A stretch of 45,881 nt of DNA from positions 1-45,881 of the forward strand of contig CAJBBX010000161.1 in the NCBI GenBank assembly GCA_903951425.1, read 5' to 3'. Positions 33,485-43,195 of the stretch are shown in pieces; position 1 is the stretch's first letter, and each line of letters starts with the position of its first letter. Source of the DNA: an uncultured Chthonomonas sp. Its GTDB lineage: Bacteria > Armatimonadota > Chthonomonadetes > Chthonomonadales > CAJBBX01. The notes under the pieces are model-generated. The model worked only from the letters and a program-made list of their open reading frames with translations, ran no database searches and had not been told where the DNA came from. The position numbers and the translations under genes are program-made.

Positions 33485-35905
33485 CTACGGAAGCACTCGC
33501 ACCCAGCGCTTGGCGGGAAGGCACTCGCCCTCCACCCGCAGCGGATAGAGGCCCGGCATGGCGTCGGCCGGGATCCGCAGCGTCACTCGGCCGGGCAGCG
33601 TGGCCGCGATGGGTGCTGCAGTCAGCCCCGGGCAGGTGACGGTGATCACGCCCACTCCCGCCCTGCGGCTCGGGGTCACTTCGACTTCCAGCGCCTCGCC
33701 GCGCTTCACCGACGCCTTCGACAGGGCGACCTGCGCCATGGGCGGACAGCCGGGATGGGGCAGCCAGAGCGCCGAGAAGGACGACTGCAGCGTCACCTCC
33801 GCCGCTCCGGCCACGCGCTGGACGGCCACCGGTCGCGCCTCCAGCGTGACGGCATCGATCTCCACGGCCTGCCGTACCAGGGCATGCAGGCCGGGGATGC
33901 GCACCGTGACCGGCGCCTTCAGCGGCGAGGCGTCCAGCGTGGCGCCCACCACGAGCCAGTACTGCTTGCCCTTCCAGATGCGGCCGATCCAGCGCGGTTC
34001 GCTGGAAGCTACGGCATCCTGCCCCGCGGGCTGACCGTCCACGATGGCCTCCACGAAGCTCGCCCGCAGCTCGTGCCAGCGCGTCTCCGGGCCGCCGCCC
34101 TCGGCGTACCAGGCCGGCTTGCCGCCGAGGCCGCGATGCTCCCACGGCCAGGTCTGGCGCCGGGCCTGGGTCTTGCCGCCGATCCAGCCGTTCAGGGCGC
34201 CCTCCACGGCTCCGGGGTGGTACGCCATGCCCACCAGCGACGGCACCGCCACCCGCATGGCGTCGATGCCGAAGCCGGGCTGGAACATCTGGAGCGCGCC
34301 GTTGCAGGACTCGTGTACAGCGTCCAGCGGTCCCTCGGTGAGGAGGATGGAATCGCGGTTCACCTCGTCCATGGCGGCTCGGACCTTGCGGGTCAGCTCG
34401 CGCATCCAACGGACCGAGTCGTAGGGGTTGGCGTGCTTGTGGACGGGGTTGAAGCAGGGGACGAAGGAGGCCATCTCATCGAGGCGGATGCCGTCGGCGC
34501 CGCTCTCGACCAGGATGCGCCGGGCGGTGCGGGCCATCTGTTCCTGCCAGGGCCCGTAGCCGGGGCAGACCGAGAAGCCGTTGGGGTAGCCGATGTCGTA
34601 CCCCTTGCCGGGGCGGTCCATGAGCATCCAGTCGTCGGCGTTCTGCCCCTTGAGCACGGCGCTGTTGCGCAGGATGGAGTTGCCGGCCACGTAGAACATG
34701 ATCCGGCGGCCCATGGCGTGGAGCCGGGCCACGCCCGCACGCATGGCCGCCGGGCCTCCCAGGTCCGACCGGAAGTAGTACGTGCCGTCGCCCATGTAGG
34801 GGCCGTAGCTGGCCGGGTCGTCCTGCACTCCCTGGTTGTACATGGCCCATTCGCACAGGTCATAGAAGCTGTCGCGGTAGAGCAGGGGCATCCGCTCGTA
34901 GGTGGTGAAGCCGTTGGCCGGGTCGTCGGCCTTGCTCTTCGCCACGGCCTCGGCGGACGGAATCCACGTGCCGCAGTACATGTCCACGTTCCGCAGCCAC
35001 GAGGGCGCCGGGTGAGGCTTGAAGGCGCTGCTGAACCAGGCGCGGTAGAGCTGCGCCGTGACGCGCCAGTCGCCCCGGTGAATCACCAGCCGCGCCGTGG
35101 GGTAGGTGTGCGACGCACCCGGGGCCAGGGGCGTGCCGGGGTAGTAGAGCGCGGACAGGACGCCGCCGGGCGCGCGCCGGATCAGCTTCGGGCAGGTCTC
35201 GGGGTCCATGACGATGAGGCCCACGCCCTCGTCCAGCTTCGGCTCATAGGCGGCCTGCCACTGCATGCTCACCTCGCGCCCGTACCAGCCGCCGAAGTTG
35301 CCCCAGCCCTTCACGTCGGGCGTGCCGTAGCTTGCCTGCATGAGGCCGAGGTTGCTCTCGCGGTCCGGCCCGAGGCTCAGGCCAGTCAGGTGCGGGAAGG
35401 CGGTGACCACCGTGTGCGCGGCGCGGCCCGTGTTGGTGATCGTCAGCGTCAGGTCGGCGTAGGTGGCTCCTGCCGGCGCCTTCATGGTCAGGCGCATGCG
35501 GAGGCCTGTGCCCCGATGCTCCGAGACCAGGGTCAGCGTATCGCCGGATTCGGTCGCCTTGCGCTCCAGCGAGGTCAGCGCGCAGGCGCCGGGGGTGACC
35601 GCCGCCCCACCGAGGTCCGCCTCGATCTCGCCCGACCACCAGCCGGGGTTGGAGGCGGCCTGCGGGACCACTGTGGGGTCCACATGGATGAGGAAGGGGT
35701 TGCCCGGACCGGCGGGTCCCTTCAGGTATTCGTCGGCCGAGGCCTGGTTGCGGGCGCTGCTGAGCGCGCCCGTTGCCCGGTCGAACCCGAGCGAAAGGGC
35801 GCGGTTGCCGACCCGCACATCCGGCGCGGCGCCCGCCGCGACCGTCAGCGCCAACAGCGCCAACAGCGCCGGCAGGGCGAGCAACGCAGTGTGGTGACCT
35901 TGCAT
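33485..35905 (-). CDS. Secreted DUF6259-like glycoside hydrolase
   Basis: This 806-residue protein has a signal peptide (about 1-27) and a large N-terminal beta-sandwich (to about 300) with FDRATGALSSARNQAS and NFGGWYGREVSMQWQA. A TIM-barrel follows, with RRIMFYVAGNSILR, SGADGIRLDEMASFVPCF and ILLTEGPLDAVHESCNG. Asp476 and Glu477 in the RLDEM motif, and Glu in LTEGP, are candidate catalytic acids. It shares the overall plan of the 700-residue protein at 20600-22702, though the similarity is distant. The C-terminal 150 residues form two beta domains. The Shine-Dalgarno lies within a palindrome. The gene follows the ABC permeases by 44 bases. Confidence 0.75.
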   Translation of the reverse strand: MQGHHTALLALPALLALLALTVAAGAAPDVRVGNRALSLGFDRATGALSSARNQASADEYLKGPAGPGNPFLIHVDPTVVPQAASNPGWWSGEIEADLGGAAVTPGACALTSLERKATESGDTLTLVSEHRGTGLRMRLTMKAPAGATYADLTLTITNTGRAAHTVVTAFPHLTGLSLGPDRESNLGLMQASYGTPDVKGWGNFGGWYGREVSMQWQAAYEPKLDEGVGLIVMDPETCPKLIRRAPGGVLSALYYPGTPLAPGASHTYPTARLVIHRGDWRVTAQLYRAWFSSAFKPHPAPSWLRNVDMYCGTWIPSAEAVAKSKADDPANGFTTYERMPLLYRDSFYDLCEWAMYNQGVQDDPASYGPYMGDGTYYFRSDLGGPAAMRAGVARLHAMGRRIMFYVAGNSILRNSAVLKGQNADDWMLMDRPGKGYDIGYPNGFSVCPGYGPWQEQMARTARRILVESGADGIRLDEMASFVPCFNPVHKHANPYDSVRWMRELTRKVRAAMDEVNRDSILLTEGPLDAVHESCNGALQMFQPGFGIDAMRVAVPSLVGMAYHPGAVEGALNGWIGGKTQARRQTWPWEHRGLGGKPAWYAEGGGPETRWHELRASFVEAIVDGQPAGQDAVASSEPRWIGRIWKGKQYWLVVGATLDASPLKAPVTVRIPGLHALVRQAVEIDAVTLEARPVAVQRVAGAAEVTLQSSFSALWLPHPGCPPMAQVALSKASVKRGEALEVEVTPSRRAGVGVITVTCPGLTAAPIAATLPGRVTLRIPADAMPGLYPLRVEGECLPAKRWVRVLP

Positions 35906-35910
35906 GGAAG

Positions 35911-35924
35911 CACCTCCCGAGGTG
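35911..35924 (-). promoter_or_regulatory. Palindrome that can hide the ribosome binding site of the DUF6259 gene
   Basis: On the minus strand the sequence is CACCTCGGGAGGTG, in which the Shine-Dalgarno GGAGGTG can pair with CACCTC just before it as a five-base stem with a four-base loop. The ATG follows five bases later. Pairing would block translation, giving a possible point where the secreted hydrolase is tuned separately from the upstream ABC genes. It could also be a chance palindrome. Confidence 0.4.
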
Positions 35925-35949
35925 TCGTGCCGTTGTTGGCGGGTTGTCG

Positions 35950-36912
35950 CTACCCCTTCAGGGCGCCCACGGTGATGCCGCGCGTGAGCTTCTCCTGCAG
36001 GATGATGTAGACCAGGATCGTAGGCGCCATGGAGATGACCAGCGCCGCGAAGAGGAGCCCGAAGTCGCTCTTGTACTGGGCCTGCATCGAGATGCTGGCC
36101 AGTCCCAGCGGCAGCGTCTTCAGTTTGTCGCTGCTCAGGAAGACCAGGCCGAAGAGGTACTCGTTCCAGAGCCCGAGGAAGTTGAAGATGGCAATGGTGA
36201 CGATGCCCGGCTTGCCCAACGGCATCATCACCGAGAAGAAGATGCGGTACTCGCCCGCGCCGTCGATCATGGCCGCCTCGCGGAGTTCGCCCGGTAGCGT
36301 GCGGAAGAACGACGTGAGCGTGAAGACCGTGAAGGCCAGGCTGAAGGCAATGTAGATGAGGATGAGTCCGGCGTGGGAGTCGTGCAGCGAGACCGTCAGG
36401 TTACCCAGCCCCATCGCCCGCGCCGCCGGGGCCAGCAGGTGCGTCAGGCCCTCTCCCATGTCGGAGAACTGAAAGAAGAGCGGGATGAGCACCAACTGCA
36501 TGGGGATCAGCAGGCCGCAGAGGAAGAGGAAGTAGGCCGCGTTTCGGCCCCGGAACTCGAACCGCGCCAGCACATAGGCCGCCATGCTGCCCAGCAGGAC
36601 CACGCCCACCAGGCTCACGCTCACCACGATGAGGCTGTTTACGAAGTACTGCCCGAAGTGGCTGCCGGTCCAGGCCTTGCGGTAGTTGCGCACCAGCGGC
36701 TCGGCGTTGGCGCGGCCGGGGGCGGTGATCACCTTGGGCAGCCCGAAGGGGCTCTTGTAGATTTGCTGCGTGGTCTTGGCGCTGGTGTAGAAGACCCAGC
36801 ACATGGGGAAGACCACGGCCACCAGGTAGGCCGTCAGGAAAAGCCAACGGGCGCTGCCGGCCAGCCGGGCGGGCCAGTCTGCCCGGGTGCGGGATCCGCC
36901 TGCGGGGGCCAT
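35950..36912 (-). CDS. Sugar ABC transporter permease, MalG/UgpE type
   Basis: This 320-residue inner-membrane protein has six hydrophobic segments and the EAA loop that docks the ATPase, LREAAMIDGAGEYRIFFSVMMP. The N-terminus (LFLTAYLVAVVFPMCWVFYTS) and the end (LVYIILQEKLTRGITVGALKG) are typical of carbohydrate permeases of the MalG group. Its ATG overlaps the last base of the stop of the MalF-type gene. Substrate cannot be read from sequence; the neighbours suggest an arabinose-containing or acetylated oligosaccharide. Confidence 0.92.
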   Translation of the reverse strand: MAPAGGSRTRADWPARLAGSARWLFLTAYLVAVVFPMCWVFYTSAKTTQQIYKSPFGLPKVITAPGRANAEPLVRNYRKAWTGSHFGQYFVNSLIVVSVSLVGVVLLGSMAAYVLARFEFRGRNAAYFLFLCGLLIPMQLVLIPLFFQFSDMGEGLTHLLAPAARAMGLGNLTVSLHDSHAGLILIYIAFSLAFTVFTLTSFFRTLPGELREAAMIDGAGEYRIFFSVMMPLGKPGIVTIAIFNFLGLWNEYLFGLVFLSSDKLKTLPLGLASISMQAQYKSDFGLLFAALVISMAPTILVYIILQEKLTRGITVGALKG

Positions 36913-37790
36913 CAGTATTCCAGCCTTTCGCGGCGCATGAGGCGCAGGCTCGCCGCCGTGGCCGCCAGCACCAGCAGGAAGAGCATGACGGAGATGGCCG
37001 TGCCGTAGCCCACGTTGTACTCCTGGAAGACCTTGGAGTACATGAGCGTGGACATGGTGTGCGTGGAGCCGCTGGGTCGTCCGTTTTCCATGACGTAGAC
37101 CGCATCGAAGAACTTGAGGCCGCCCACCACCAGGAAGACGATGCCCGTGGTCAGCACGTCCCACATGAGCGGCAGCGTGATGGACCGGAACTGCACCGCC
37201 GACGAGGCGCCGTCCAGCTTGGCCGCCTCATAGTAGGTCTCGGGGATGTTTTCCATGGCGGCCAGGAAGAGCACCATGAAGAAGCCCGTGCCCGACCAGA
37301 TGCTCATGGGCACGATGGCCCAGAGCAGGCGGCCGCTCTCGGTGAAGGGGATCGGGTCCGTGTGGCCCATCAGCTTGAGTAGCCCGTTCAACAGGCCCAC
37401 GTCCGACGTGCTGTAGATGAGCACCCAGAGTAGCGCCACGGCCACCCCGCTGATGACGTTGGGGAAGAAGAAGGCCACCCGGTAGAGCCGCCCGCCCCGT
37501 ATGCGCTGGTGGATGCTGTAGGCGAAGAAGAGGGCCAGCGACAGGATGCCCACGCCCGGTACGAAGGTGAGGAAGAGGTTGTGGCCGATGGCCGGCAGGA
37601 ACTCGGAGCCCGACGCCAAGATCGCCCGGAAGTTGGCCAGGCCCACCCAGCTTGCGCTCCCGAGCCCGTCCCACCGCGTGAGGCTGTAGCGGAACGCGTT
37701 GACGGCGGGCATCAGCACAAAGACCGCGTAGAGCAGTAGCGGCGGGCCGAGGAAGGTGGCGATGAAGAGGTTCTGGCCGCGGTTCTTCAT
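36912..37790 (-). CDS. Sugar ABC transporter permease, MalF/UgpA type
   Basis: This 292-residue membrane protein has six predicted segments and the EAA loop YYEAAKLDGASSAVQFRSITLP. It starts at an ATG overlapping the stop of the solute-binding protein gene (ATGA). With the MalG-type partner it forms the membrane channel of a CUT1-type sugar importer. No gene for the ATP-hydrolysing MalK/MsiK subunit is present in the window, so a shared ATPase encoded elsewhere probably powers it, as is common in this transporter class. Confidence 0.92.
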   Translation of the reverse strand: MKNRGQNLFIATFLGPPLLLYAVFVLMPAVNAFRYSLTRWDGLGSASWVGLANFRAILASGSEFLPAIGHNLFLTFVPGVGILSLALFFAYSIHQRIRGGRLYRVAFFFPNVISGVAVALLWVLIYSTSDVGLLNGLLKLMGHTDPIPFTESGRLLWAIVPMSIWSGTGFFMVLFLAAMENIPETYYEAAKLDGASSAVQFRSITLPLMWDVLTTGIVFLVVGGLKFFDAVYVMENGRPSGSTHTMSTLMYSKVFQEYNVGYGTAISVMLFLLVLAATAASLRLMRRERLEY

Positions 37791-39124
37791 TGGAGCGCCG
37801 GTACCCCCATAGGAGCGGGCTTGTAGACGTCGGGGTTGCGCCGGGCCGCCTCGGCTCCCGCCTCAAGCCGCCTGGCGAAGGCCTCCGGCGTGCAGCGGCC
37901 CGCGAGCAGGTCGGCCTGGGCGTCCTGCAGCACCGAGCTGTTGAACTCCAGGTAGAGGCTTCCGATGCGGTCTTGGAAGATGCGCGAGCTACCGCGCAGC
38001 ACATCCACGGCGCTCTGCAACGCCGGCGATATAGCCAGCCCGTCGGTGGAGCCAGCCACCGGCGAGAGCGTGTCGAGCCGCTGCACGTAGGAATGTGAGC
38101 TCTCCATGCTGAGCAGGTACTTTAGGAAATCGGACGCCTCCCGCGGGCGCTTGGCGTCGGCGAAGACATAGAAGTTCTCCGCGCCGCCGCCGTAGAGGGC
38201 CTTCGGGTCGCCCTTGCCGCCCTCCACCATGGGCACCGGGAAGCAGGCCATCTCGAACCCGTCGGGTATGGCCTCCTTCATCTCGTTCTTCAGCCAGAGG
38301 CCGCAGAAGACCATGGCGGCCCGGCCGTTGGCCCACTCCATCTGGCTCTCGGTGTGGGTCATGGCCATGGCGCCTGGCTGGAAGTGGCGGACGGCCAGAT
38401 CCTGCATCATGCGGGAGGCTCGGATGAAGTCGGGGTCGAGGAACGCACCGCGCTGGAGGTCCTGCATGGCGTACCAACGCTCGAAGGGAACCAGACGCTG
38501 GTAGATGGAGAGGAGCGTGGACCAGGCATAGCCGGGGTACTTGCCCTGAAAGGCCAGCGGGGCCACGCCGTCGGCCTTCATCTTGTCGCAGAGCGCGGTA
38601 AACTCTGACCAGGTGGCGGGTACGCCCCAACCGTGCTTGCGGAACTGCCGCTTGTCGTACCAGCAGACCCAGGCGCCCAGCGCCGACGGGACGGCGTACG
38701 TCTTGCCCTTGTAGCGGAAGTCGCCCAGGACGCCCGGCACCAGCGTCTGCCGCCACGTCTTGCTCGGGTTGCCGTAGGCGGGGCTGTCCAGCGCCTGGTC
38801 CAGCGGGTAGAGCTTGCCGGCGACGATGAGCTTCCAGACCGGCAGGCTGGCGCTGGCCACGTCCGGCGGGTCGCGGCGGAGGACGCGGGGCTTTAGCTTC
38901 TCATCCACCCGCGGGTCGCCCCAGAGGTTGATGCGGGTGCCGGGGTGCGAGCGCTCGTAGCGCCGCGCCACGGACTTGTGCCAGTCAATGCCGAAGCCGC
39001 CCTCGAAGACCGCCGCCTCCACGGTGACGCCCGCGCGTGGGTCGTCGGGCCGCAGCGTGCAGCCCGACGGCAGCAGGGCCGACGCGGCGGCAAACCCGAG
39101 GAGGAGGCGCGGGCGCAGCCTCAT
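37787..39124 (-). CDS. Lipoprotein sugar-binding protein of the ABC importer
   Basis: This 445-residue family 1 extracellular solute-binding protein has an N-terminal signal with a lipobox-like LLPSGC, Cys22 being the likely lipidated residue. SVARRYERSHPGTRINLWGD and YAVPSALGAWVCWYDKRQFRKHG are typical for the group, as are MEWANGRAAMVFCGLWLKNEM and the ASDFLKYLLSME motif. It would capture the sugar outside the cytoplasmic membrane and pass it to the two permeases. It overlaps the upstream esterase gene and the downstream MalF gene by four bases each. Confidence 0.9.
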   Translation of the reverse strand: MRLRPRLLLGFAAASALLPSGCTLRPDDPRAGVTVEAAVFEGGFGIDWHKSVARRYERSHPGTRINLWGDPRVDEKLKPRVLRRDPPDVASASLPVWKLIVAGKLYPLDQALDSPAYGNPSKTWRQTLVPGVLGDFRYKGKTYAVPSALGAWVCWYDKRQFRKHGWGVPATWSEFTALCDKMKADGVAPLAFQGKYPGYAWSTLLSIYQRLVPFERWYAMQDLQRGAFLDPDFIRASRMMQDLAVRHFQPGAMAMTHTESQMEWANGRAAMVFCGLWLKNEMKEAIPDGFEMACFPVPMVEGGKGDPKALYGGGAENFYVFADAKRPREASDFLKYLLSMESSHSYVQRLDTLSPVAGSTDGLAISPALQSAVDVLRGSSRIFQDRIGSLYLEFNSSVLQDAQADLLAGRCTPEAFARRLEAGAEAARRNPDVYKPAPMGVPALQ

Positions 39125-41133
39125 GGCTTGGCCTTGCCGGGGGCCGGCCGCGACCAGCGGTCGGTGCGGAACGGCGCCGCCGGGAGGCCGGCGGCGTTGG
39201 CCAGGTTGCAGCCGGGGTTCTCAGCCCAGCCGTAGCGGACGGCCACCGGCTCGGGAACCTGCGGGCATCGGAGGGTGACGGCATCGCCCGACGCCTCGGC
39301 CTGGGCCCAGTGGAACTTGCGGTCGGCTCCGGCCACGGCGAAGCCCCTGATCGGGCCGCCGCCATGCGCCGCCAGCCCGCCCTCGGCGCCGGCGAAGCGG
39401 AGGGTCACGGCTCCGTCACGGACCGACATGGACCGGTAAGCCGGACCGGCGGCGGCCACCTTGCGATCGCCGTAGACCTTGCGCCGCGCCACCAGCGCCA
39501 GGCGCAGGCCCACGTCCTGCTTGTTCTTCGGGTGGATATCGGCGGCCTCGCCCACGTCGATGGCAACCGCCATGCCCGTGGCGGGCAGGCGCAGGGCGGC
39601 GGTCTGGGCTTCGCGCAGCTCGGCCCAGTCGCTCGCGCCCGGCTCCTTGGCCTCCGGCTGGAAGTTGGCCAGCTGCACGAAGAGGAACGGGAAGTCACCC
39701 TGGCCCCAGGCCCCGCGCCAGCCGCGGATGAGCGCTGGGAAGAGCTTGCGGTACTGCGCCGGGCGGCCCACGTTGGACTCGCCCTGGTACCAGACGACGC
39801 CCCGGATGCCGTGGGTCGTCAGCGGGGCCACCATGCCGTGGTAGAGCCCGCCGGTGCTCCAGGCGGTCCAGGCATCGGTGGGCGGCGGAGGCATAGCCGC
39901 GACGCTCGCGGCGTCGCGGCTATGCTCGATGCGAAACTGCCACGGGCCGGCCAGCGCCATGGCCGACGCCTTGTCGCCCGCCGGGGCCAACCAGAGGTCC
40001 TCCGGGCGGCCCGTGAAACCTCCGGCCGCGATCAGGTTGAAGACGCGGACGGCGATGACCGCCGAACCCGCCTGCACCAGCGAAGCCGGGATGCGGTACT
40101 CTCGCACGATGGAGGCGTCGGGGTAGGGCCCGCCTGAGGCGCCGATCTGCTCCCCGTTGAAGTACGTCACGTCCCGGTCGGCGATGGGGCCCAGGTGCAG
40201 AACCAGTTCCTTGCCCGCCCAGGCCGCGGGGATATTGACGGGGCGCCGGTACCAGACGGCGCCGTCGATGTCCAGGCGCGGGTTGTTGGCCTCCCAGGCG
40301 CCCGGGAGCGGCATGGTCCGCCACTCGCCCGGCGGGTTGGCTCCCGCCAGGCCGGCGACGAAGCCCCTGTTGCCCGGGTCCTTCATCATGACGCCGATGT
40401 ACCAGTCGTTCATCGTCTTCTCGTAGGCCGCCTGGCCCACCGGGGCATCGGGACCGGCCGGCGGCGTCTTGGCCAGCAGGTCGCGATAGTCCTTGTCGCC
40501 CTTGAGCCAGTCGGGCAGCATCCACGACTCGGCCGGGGTGCCGCCCACGTCGGCCTGGATGAGCCCCACGGGCACGCCCAGGCGGCGGTGCAGCTCGCGG
40601 CCGAAATAATACGCCACGCCGGAGAAGTTGGCCACGCTCGTCGGGGTGCAGGGAGCCCATGACCCGACGCAGTCGAGTCGCGGGCCGGGCGCGGCGGTGC
40701 GGGGTACGGCGAAGAGGCGGATGGCGGGGTAGTCGGCAGCCCGCGTCTCGGCCGCCCCGTCGCGCGACTGGCTCACGGGCCAGACCATGTTCGATTGGCC
40801 CGACGCCACCCAGACCTCGCCTACCATGATGTCGCGCACCGTCAGCGTCTCGGCGCCGGAGGTGACGCGCATCTCGTGGGGGCCTCCGGCGGCAAGGGGC
40901 TTCAGCCGAAGGCGCCAGACGCCGTCGGCCCCGGCGTTGGCGGCGGCGCTTTGGCCCGCCACGCGGACGGTGACTCGCGCACCGGGTGATGCCCAGCCCC
41001 AGACCGGCGCGGCCATGCCCCGCTGGAGCATGGCGTGGTCGCCCAGCAGGGACGGGAGCCTGAGCGCGGACTCCGCCGGCGCGGGCGCCATCACCGTCAC
41101 CAACGCTGCCGCGATGAACGCCATAGGTGCCAT
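39121..41133 (-). CDS. Secreted sialate O-acetylesterase-type SGNH esterase
   Basis: This 670-residue protein has a signal peptide (about 1-22). The SGNH block I motif GQSNM at 112-116 holds the catalytic Ser114, WYQGESN follows further on, and DIHPKNK holds Asp532/His534 of the triad. A beta-galactosidase-like jelly-roll domain is inserted between the two halves of the esterase (about 260-430, with DGAVWYRRPVNIPAAW and KELVLHLGPIADRD). Family members remove acetyl groups from sialic acids or from xylan and other plant glycans. With a GH51 enzyme and an ABC importer next to it, deacetylation of plant glycan fragments seems more likely. The ATG has GAGG upstream and is seven bases after the DUF5107 gene. 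Confidence 0.88.
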   Translation of the reverse strand: MAPMAFIAAALVTVMAPAPAESALRLPSLLGDHAMLQRGMAAPVWGWASPGARVTVRVAGQSAAANAGADGVWRLRLKPLAAGGPHEMRVTSGAETLTVRDIMVGEVWVASGQSNMVWPVSQSRDGAAETRAADYPAIRLFAVPRTAAPGPRLDCVGSWAPCTPTSVANFSGVAYYFGRELHRRLGVPVGLIQADVGGTPAESWMLPDWLKGDKDYRDLLAKTPPAGPDAPVGQAAYEKTMNDWYIGVMMKDPGNRGFVAGLAGANPPGEWRTMPLPGAWEANNPRLDIDGAVWYRRPVNIPAAWAGKELVLHLGPIADRDVTYFNGEQIGASGGPYPDASIVREYRIPASLVQAGSAVIAVRVFNLIAAGGFTGRPEDLWLAPAGDKASAMALAGPWQFRIEHSRDAASVAAMPPPPTDAWTAWSTGGLYHGMVAPLTTHGIRGVVWYQGESNVGRPAQYRKLFPALIRGWRGAWGQGDFPFLFVQLANFQPEAKEPGASDWAELREAQTAALRLPATGMAVAIDVGEAADIHPKNKQDVGLRLALVARRKVYGDRKVAAAGPAYRSMSVRDGAVTLRFAGAEGGLAAHGGGPIRGFAVAGADRKFHWAQAEASGDAVTLRCPQVPEPVAVRYGWAENPGCNLANAAGLPAAPFRTDRWSRPAPGKAKP

Positions 41134-41140
41134 GTTCGCC

Positions 41141-43150
41141 TCACGCCCCTGCCATGCGGAAGTCGATGCTCCGGGGCGGAGGGCACTCCGTCCGTACTCG
41201 GGCGCGCACTTCATCGTTCACCTCGACGCCCGTCTCGGCGGCCATGCGCCCCTCGTGGTAAGCGAACCAGAGGTCGGTCAGCGTTACCTCGCCCTCGCGG
41301 ATCGTGGCGAAGGAGTGGGCGAAGATGCGCTCCACGCCCTCGGTCTGCCCCGTGGCCAGCGCGGCGCGGGCCCAGTGGAGGAGCATCCGCTCGTGGCAGC
41401 GCACCTCCTCGGGCAGACCGCGGACGAACTCCATTACCTCGGTGTGGAGGCCGGCGTCGGCCAGAGCCTGGGCCAGCTCGATGGCCAGCGGCGCGATCTG
41501 CGGCCCCGCCTGCCAGGCCTGGCGGAGGAGGCTCAGGGCCTCGGCGGCGTCGCCGGCGCGCTGTGCGGCCACGGAGAGGTTCCGCACGGCCCAGCCGTTG
41601 GGTTCGCACTCCAGAGACCTGCGCCAGGCCGCGCAGGCCCCGTCGGTGTCGCGCTGCTCCATGCGCAGGTTGCCCAGGTGCCACCAGACCAGCCAGTCAG
41701 CGCCCGGCTCGCCGACAAGACTGCGCTCCAGGGCGGCGGCCCACTCGGGTTGCGTCATCAGCGCGCCGGGACCGGCCTTCGGCGCCCGGCTGGGCAGGGA
41801 GCCCGCCTCAAGCAGTGCGAGCCATGGGGCCTCGTCGGCTCCGATGGCCTCGCGCGGGAAAACGAGCGCCTCGGGCACGCGGTCCGGCTCGCAGGCCTTG
41901 GCCTTGCGCAGGCGCTCCAGCGCGCCCCAGCCCGAGCCCCGGCGCAGGATCTCGGTCGGCGCCTGGTCGGCCATGAGCGCCATTCGGGCGTCGGCGTCGG
42001 CCATGCGAGCCTCGGGGATGACGCCCTCGATGCGGGCGCCCACCTCGCCCCAGGCGGCGGGCCAGTCGGCGCCGTGGACCAGGGCCGGGTCGGCATCGAC
42101 GTAGCCGAACGCCTCGGTCCAGCTCCACTCGGTTCGGCCGGGCATGGGCAGCGTCTCCATCTGCGTGCGCGCCAGGCCGGCCTGGATCTCGATGTACGCA
42201 TGGCCCGGCGCAGCCAGGAACTCCTGCCACTGCCGCCCGCCGGCGCCCATGCCCCAGCAGAAGAGCTTGCGGCCGCGCAGCCGCTGGGTCGAGGCCTCGA
42301 AGAAGCCCGTGCCGTCGCCCCCCAGCGCAGCCACCCAGCGTCGGCGGTCGTCCGGGATGCGGGAGAAGAAGTCGGCCGCGTGGGGGCATCGGGTGCTGTA
42401 GGTCATGTCGCGTCCGCCGGCCTCGGGCAGGTCCACTACCTGGATGCTGGTCCAGTAGGGGTTGCAGAGGGCGCTCTCGGCGGGCACCACCACGCGCACG
42501 TCCTCGCGCTCGTCCACGGCGATGTTGGTCCACCAGTACATGGCGATCTCATGCTCGTGGGGGTTGACGATGCGCATGTGTGCGAAGAGGACGGGCGAGC
42601 CCTCGGGCAGGCTGAAGTCGATCTGCCAAGCGTAGCCCTTCACACGGTCCCACTCGTAGATGCGGAGGCCGGGCTCGCCGTCAGGGCCATCCACGCGGGC
42701 GCAGAAGACCGGCGAGCAGGTGAGCCAGTGGTGCCCGACCTGCCCCGAATTCCACTCGATGCCGCCGCTGAGCCAGGCGTTGCGCAGGGCCAGGTTGGCG
42801 GGTTGGTAGACCGGGTTGCAGTGAAGCAACTCGCGGCCCAGAGGCTTGTTCACCAGCGACATGAGCCGCCCGCCCGCGCCGGGCAGGAAGACGGCCCGCA
42901 GGATGTCGTTCTCCAGCACCAGGGAATCGAGGTCGCGCACATCGCGGGAGCGATCGTACTCGTCCTGCATACGGTAGGGCAGCACACGGTGCGCGGTGCG
43001 CCATCCCATATGGAGGCGGTCCTCCTCGGGCACGTCGTCGGCAAGGCCGATGGCGCTATCGTCCTCAGGCCCGCGGAACATGGGCAGCGGGTTCTCCGGG
43101 CCCATGTTGGCCGCGGGGATCGTATAGGGCGCTTCGTACAGCCTGGTCAT
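41141..43150 (-). CDS. DUF5107 protein with C-terminal TPR repeats
   Basis: This 669-residue protein has an N-terminal part (to about 340) matching DUF5107, an aldose-epimerase-like beta-sandwich, with LENDILRAVFLPGAGGRLMSL, GGIEWNSGQVGHHWL, MYWWTNIAVDE and FCWGMGAGGRQWQEFLA. The C-terminal part (about 480-640) carries TPR-like helical repeats (WHLGNLRMEQRDTDGACAAW, NLSVAAQRAGDAAEALSLLRQAW). No signal peptide is present. The family is found in glycan-use loci but has no fixed biochemical role; sugar binding is likely from the fold. I chose the ATG at 43150 because of nearby GAGG/AAGG; longer frames upstream lack support. Confidence 0.8.
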   Translation of the reverse strand: MTRLYEAPYTIPAANMGPENPLPMFRGPEDDSAIGLADDVPEEDRLHMGWRTAHRVLPYRMQDEYDRSRDVRDLDSLVLENDILRAVFLPGAGGRLMSLVNKPLGRELLHCNPVYQPANLALRNAWLSGGIEWNSGQVGHHWLTCSPVFCARVDGPDGEPGLRIYEWDRVKGYAWQIDFSLPEGSPVLFAHMRIVNPHEHEIAMYWWTNIAVDEREDVRVVVPAESALCNPYWTSIQVVDLPEAGGRDMTYSTRCPHAADFFSRIPDDRRRWVAALGGDGTGFFEASTQRLRGRKLFCWGMGAGGRQWQEFLAAPGHAYIEIQAGLARTQMETLPMPGRTEWSWTEAFGYVDADPALVHGADWPAAWGEVGARIEGVIPEARMADADARMALMADQAPTEILRRGSGWGALERLRKAKACEPDRVPEALVFPREAIGADEAPWLALLEAGSLPSRAPKAGPGALMTQPEWAAALERSLVGEPGADWLVWWHLGNLRMEQRDTDGACAAWRRSLECEPNGWAVRNLSVAAQRAGDAAEALSLLRQAWQAGPQIAPLAIELAQALADAGLHTEVMEFVRGLPEEVRCHERMLLHWARAALATGQTEGVERIFAHSFATIREGEVTLTDLWFAYHEGRMAAETGVEVNDEVRARVRTECPPPRSIDFRMAGA

Positions 43151-43195
43151 GCCTTGCCTCGTTTCTCCGGCGCGCAACGGTGCGAACGCCGGCCA

